From NCBI GenBank assembly GCA_951812325.1, contig OX638294.1, positions 2,582,859-2,646,858 of the forward strand: a stretch of 64,000 nt of DNA, read 5' to 3'. Positions within the stretch are counted from its first letter, which is position 1. Each line of letters begins with the position of its first letter. Of this stretch, positions 60,934-64,000 are shown one piece after another. The translations under genes were made by a program, and so were the position numbers. The DNA comes from an uncultured Thermoanaerobaculia bacterium (GTDB taxonomy: Bacteria > Acidobacteriota > Thermoanaerobaculia > Multivoradales > Multivoraceae). The notes beneath the pieces were generated by a model. The model was not told the origin of the DNA. It made no database searches and saw nothing but the letters and a program-made list of their open reading frames with translations.

Positions 60934-63009
60934 CTACCGCGGGGCGTAGTACCAGATCGGCGACGACCAGGCCCGCTCCTGGATCGTTGGCGCAACGCCG
61001 CCGCGCGGCTCGACACCCGCCCGCAGCGCGTCCCAGGTGGTCCAGCGGCAGGTCGGGTTCTCGAGCACGCGTACGTAGTAGACGGCGTCGGCGCCCGGAT
61101 TGAAGTCCGGGTCCTCCCACACCGTGGCGAGTTCGGCGGCGCCCAGGTCCTCGCTGAAGGAGCAGTCGGAGAGATCGACCGTCGCTTTGTTGTCGGGGCA
61201 GCGATGGGTTTCCGGGGCGACGACGCCGCCATCGGCGCAGCCCACGTCGTAGACCTGCTCCCGCGTCTCCTTGCGGTAGCCGCTGTCGTACCAGCCCTTG
61301 ACGATCTGGATCCGCTGCAGCGGCGCGCTGTGCCGGTCCCGCTGGGCCCAGACGAGGAAGCGGGGCGCCGCGTCGCTGTCGGCGACCAGGTCGCCGCCCA
61401 TCGGTACGCCGCCGGCGTAGGCCTGCGCGATCAGGTCCGGACTCGCGGTATCGAGGCCCTCGTAGTCGAAGCCGCCGAAGAAGCGCAACCGGATGCGGGT
61501 GCCCGAGGTGGCGTAGGTCTCCTTGCGGCGCATCCCCTGGAAGATTGCGTCCCGGGTGTTCTCCTCGGCCCAGACGGCGGCGAGGCCGGAAGCCGAGAAC
61601 TGCATGCTCCGCATGCCGAAGTAGGGTCCCTGCTCGTCGTCCACGACCGCGCCCCGTGCCCGCGCGGCGGGCGGAAGGCCGGCGATGTAGTCGAGCCGTT
61701 CCCGGGAGACCGGCACCGTACCCCGGTTCTCGGGACTCACCGAGGTCGGAGCGGAGCCGAAGTAGTTCGATTCGTCGAACGACGGCGCGCCGTTGTGAGT
61801 GTCGCTGGAGCCCACGAAGCCGATCTTGAACGGGTTGCCGCGCCCTTCCTGCTCGAGCGCAAGACCGCTGGCCAGGGCCTGCCGCGCGTAGCTCCGGCTC
61901 GGATCGCTGTGGGAGGTGATCTTGCCCTTGCGGGTGTTCAGGATCTCGAAATCGGCCCATTCATCGTCCGGCGACAGCTTGGGATGAGTCTCCGAGGCGC
62001 CCTTGACCTGGGTCAGTTCGACCAGCGGCTCGTTGCGCATCCGCTGTTCGGCGAAGGCGTTGTCGACGGCGCGGCCATCCGAATACTTGAGCCGGAACAC
62101 CTGGCCGTGCGACTGGTTCATGTTGTGCGGAATCGCCAGGCTGTCGACTCCCTGCTCTCGCAGCCGGTCCATCCAGCTCCAGAGCTCTTCCGGCTCGTGC
62201 GAGTCGATGCGCGTGAACGGCCGGGCCGGCGCCTTCGACGACGCGAAGATCACGTTCCGGTGGTACGCCGCCGACTCGGGCGCCGGCGTCGAGGAGGTCC
62301 ACTCGTAAGCGATGAACGTCGTGAAGTTGCCCGGATCGTTGTGTCGCTCCGCGGCAAGGATCGAGTCCTCCCAGGCCGAACGGTGGGCGTCATCGTCGAA
62401 GGACGCGTACTGCATCTGCGGGTGGTTCGCCATCCCGGCCCGCTGCCGCCGCAGGAAGCCGCCCTCGGTGCGCATCTGGCGGCCGAAGCGTTCCCGGAAC
62501 AGGACCGACCGCATCTGGACGGAGTACGGGCTCAGGTTGTCGCCCTCGTTCACGCCGTGGAAGGCCTCGGCGCCGGGAACCTGGCCGACCCGGGTCGACG
62601 AGTCGGCCCACTGCGGCACGACTCCCAGGAAGAACCCGTGGTCCGAGACGGCGAAGAAGTCCAGCGGCTCGCGGAGCTTCATCGGCTCGCCGAACGAACT
62701 CTCGATCTCCTCGCCCTTGGCGAACCGGTAGCTCTGGTCGGGCGTAACCTCGTTGCCGAGCAGGTAGGCGTCGAAGGAATACCGGGTGTGGATGTGGACG
62801 TCGCCGAAGTAGACGTTGCGCTGCTCGTTGTAGCCCTCGGTCGGCGACGCCGGCGCCGGCGCCTCGGCGTAGTCGTCGATCGACAGGGAGGTGTCGGCGC
62901 AGGCGAGAACGGTGAGGCTCAGGAACACCGCCAGGGCCGGCGGCGCGTCCCGGAGCGGCCCTGCGGCAGGGAACTTCGGCGAGACTGCTGGACGCTTCGA
63001 TATGGGCAT
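60934..63009 (-). CDS. DUF3604 (PHP-like) lipoprotein
   Basis: 691 residues from ATG MPISKRPAVSPK. Signal helix LAVFLSLTVLACADTS with a lipobox-like VLAC. DUF3604 core: RNVYFGDVHIHTRYSFDAYL (His-x-His of the PHP type), DFFAVSDHGFF, FIAYEWTSS, AIPHNMNQSHG, EILNTRKGK, GFVGSSDTHNG, RRKETYATSGTRIRLRFF. These metal-binding histidines and aspartates suggest a phosphoesterase or hydrolase at the envelope, but no member's substrate is firmly known to me. Many such proteins occur in this kind of genome. Confidence 0.88.
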   Translation of the reverse strand: MPISKRPAVSPKFPAAGPLRDAPPALAVFLSLTVLACADTSLSIDDYAEAPAPASPTEGYNEQRNVYFGDVHIHTRYSFDAYLLGNEVTPDQSYRFAKGEEIESSFGEPMKLREPLDFFAVSDHGFFLGVVPQWADSSTRVGQVPGAEAFHGVNEGDNLSPYSVQMRSVLFRERFGRQMRTEGGFLRRQRAGMANHPQMQYASFDDDAHRSAWEDSILAAERHNDPGNFTTFIAYEWTSSTPAPESAAYHRNVIFASSKAPARPFTRIDSHEPEELWSWMDRLREQGVDSLAIPHNMNQSHGQVFRLKYSDGRAVDNAFAEQRMRNEPLVELTQVKGASETHPKLSPDDEWADFEILNTRKGKITSHSDPSRSYARQALASGLALEQEGRGNPFKIGFVGSSDTHNGAPSFDESNYFGSAPTSVSPENRGTVPVSRERLDYIAGLPPAARARGAVVDDEQGPYFGMRSMQFSASGLAAVWAEENTRDAIFQGMRRKETYATSGTRIRLRFFGGFDYEGLDTASPDLIAQAYAGGVPMGGDLVADSDAAPRFLVWAQRDRHSAPLQRIQIVKGWYDSGYRKETREQVYDVGCADGGVVAPETHRCPDNKATVDLSDCSFSEDLGAAELATVWEDPDFNPGADAVYYVRVLENPTCRWTTWDALRAGVEPRGGVAPTIQERAWSSPIWYYAPR

Positions 63010-63176
63010 CTCGACAGAGTAGCGCGTGGCGACGTCGTGGCGCCGGACAGCGTCGAGGCGATGACGACCAGGCGCCGGCTGCCGGGCGGCGAGGAGATCG
63101 GCCCTGGGCCAGCGGTCGAGCGGGTGGAGGCCGCCGACCAGGAACACGCTCCCGCGAACAAGTACGATTGCTCGCC

Positions 63177-64000
63177 ATGCGATCCCCTCGACCGACCCTG
63201 AAGCTCGCCGCGCCCCTTCTTGCGGCGTTTCTGATCACCGCCTGCGGTCCCGCCGACGAGGACTGGCCGGTCTATCTCGGCGACTCGGGCCGCCAGCACT
63301 ACAGCCCGCTGACCGAGATCGACCGGGACAACGTGAGCCGGCTCGAAGTCGCCTGGGTCTACGACTCCGGCGAACCGCGGGGCGCCGGCGCGACGATGTA
63401 CACGAGCCCCCTCGTGATCGACGGGGTGCTCTACGCGCTGTCGCCCCAGCTCGACGCGTTCGCCCTGAACGCGGCGACGGGCGAGGAGATCTGGCGCTCC
63501 GATCGGGGCTTGCCCGGCAGTGCCCAGCGGGGTCTGATGTGGTGGCAGAAGGGCGAGGACAAGCGGATCTTCTTCACCCACGGCAAGGACCTGATCGCGC
63601 TCGACGCGGACAGCGGCACGCCGGTCGAGAGCTTCGGCGACGGCGGCGGCCTCGACCTGACGCCGGACGAGGACAGGGACGGCGTGATCTACGTGACCGT
63701 CCCCGGCGTCGTGTTCGAAGACAAGCTGATCTTCGGCTTCTCGACCAACGAAGACGCGAACGCGTTCCCCGGCTCCATTCGGGCGTTCAGCGCCGTGGAC
63801 GGCAGTCTGGTCTGGCGGTTCGACACGATTCCGGCGCCCGGCGACTTCGGTTCCGAGACCTGGGCGGAAGGGTCGCTCGAGCGGGCAGGCGGCGCCAACG
63901 TCTGGAGCGGCATGGCGCTCGACGAGGAGCGCGGCATCGTGTTCGCCCCGACAGGATCGGCGACGCCCGATTTCTACGGCGCGAACCGCTTGGGCGACAA
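63177..64000 (+). CDS. PQQ-binding-propeller lipoprotein (quinoprotein dehydrogenase), N-terminal part
   Basis: Runs off the window after ~274 residues. ATG MRSPRPTLKLAAPLLAAFLI with lipobox ITAC. DWPVYLGDSGRQHYSPLTEI is the classic start of membrane or soluble PQQ glucose/alcohol dehydrogenases, followed by propeller repeats (MYTSPLVIDGVLYAL, LFALNAATGEEIWRS-type, LIALDADSGTPVESFGDGGG, IRAFSAVDGSLVWRFDT). Oxidises sugars or alcohols in the periplasm with PQQ. Divergent from the DUF3604 gene. The C-terminal half and any cytochrome domain are not visible. Confidence 0.9.
   Translation, partial: MRSPRPTLKLAAPLLAAFLITACGPADEDWPVYLGDSGRQHYSPLTEIDRDNVSRLEVAWVYDSGEPRGAGATMYTSPLVIDGVLYALSPQLDAFALNAATGEEIWRSDRGLPGSAQRGLMWWQKGEDKRIFFTHGKDLIALDADSGTPVESFGDGGGLDLTPDEDRDGVIYVTVPGVVFEDKLIFGFSTNEDANAFPGSIRAFSAVDGSLVWRFDTIPAPGDFGSETWAEGSLERAGGANVWSGMALDEERGIVFAPTGSATPDFYGANRLGD

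Overview
The window is high-GC (roughly two thirds GC by eye) chromosomal DNA from a Gram-negative (diderm) bacterium. Evidence for an outer membrane: a complete KDO supply operon (kdsB, pyrG, kdsA, kdsD, kdsC), a LolA-like carrier, an MsbA-like exporter next to a DUF374 acyltransferase, and many lipoproteins or Sec-exported proteins. The gene mix (DUF3604 and PQQ-propeller lipoproteins, a membrane AP-superfamily phosphodiesterase ending in EIERLKAMGYL, matrixin/FnIII proteins with a recurrent C-terminal domain, c-di-AMP cyclase plus ftsH and glmM) is what I would expect from an uncultured Acidobacteriota, perhaps Thermoanaerobaculia-like. That placement is inference; no rRNA is present.

Layout. 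1-3478: surface-glycan genes (glycosyltransferase, radical SAM/SPASM protein, MocA oxidoreductase) joined by 4-nt overlaps. 3479-17014: accessory island with a ~2.55 kb tandem array (units 3625-6169, 6170-8744, partial third from 8745) carrying near-identical secreted proteins with Asp-Pro linkers and decayed IS110 and rve-integrase fragments; then an intact IS1634-like element (10695-12671, 8-bp target duplication), a fourth divergent paralogue, and a matrixin-like metalloprotease sharing the same C-terminal domain. 17186-21982: MsbA-like exporter, fatty acyl-AMP ligase, acyl carrier protein and DUF374 acyltransferase, one transcriptional direction. 22397-28228: ligA, a RES/Xre toxin-antitoxin pair, an NtrC-type regulator and pdxJ. 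28476-34803: glmM, ybbR, cdaA, ftsH, tilS and a CAU-anticodon tRNA. 34893-41328: ArsR regulator, sigma factor, superoxide dismutase, tRNA-Val, tRNA-Asp, rpmG, S41 protease, tatC and tatA/B. 41498-46368: KDO operon. 46543-54685: lipoprotein, lolA, purH, tRNA-Phe, winged-helix regulator, aat, ychF and a chimeric flavoprotein fragment. 54970-64000: GT-C-like membrane protein, membrane phosphodiesterase, purA, tRNA-Lys, DUF3604 lipoprotein and a PQQ-propeller lipoprotein that runs off the end.

Two themes recur. First, one ~100-residue C-terminal domain (core NAEVLVKVLNGC, then W-V-F/Y, then TDV) occurs seven times in five exported proteins within 14 kb, often behind hypervariable DP linkers encoded by a 6-bp microsatellite. 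Second, gene boundaries repeatedly carry short out-of-frame tandem duplications (acp start, cdaA/ybbR junction, pdxJ tail x3, purH tail/lolA start), and a palindromic REP-like element appears four times between housekeeping genes. Starts are often GTG or TTG inside 4-nt stop/start overlaps, so translational coupling looks common here.
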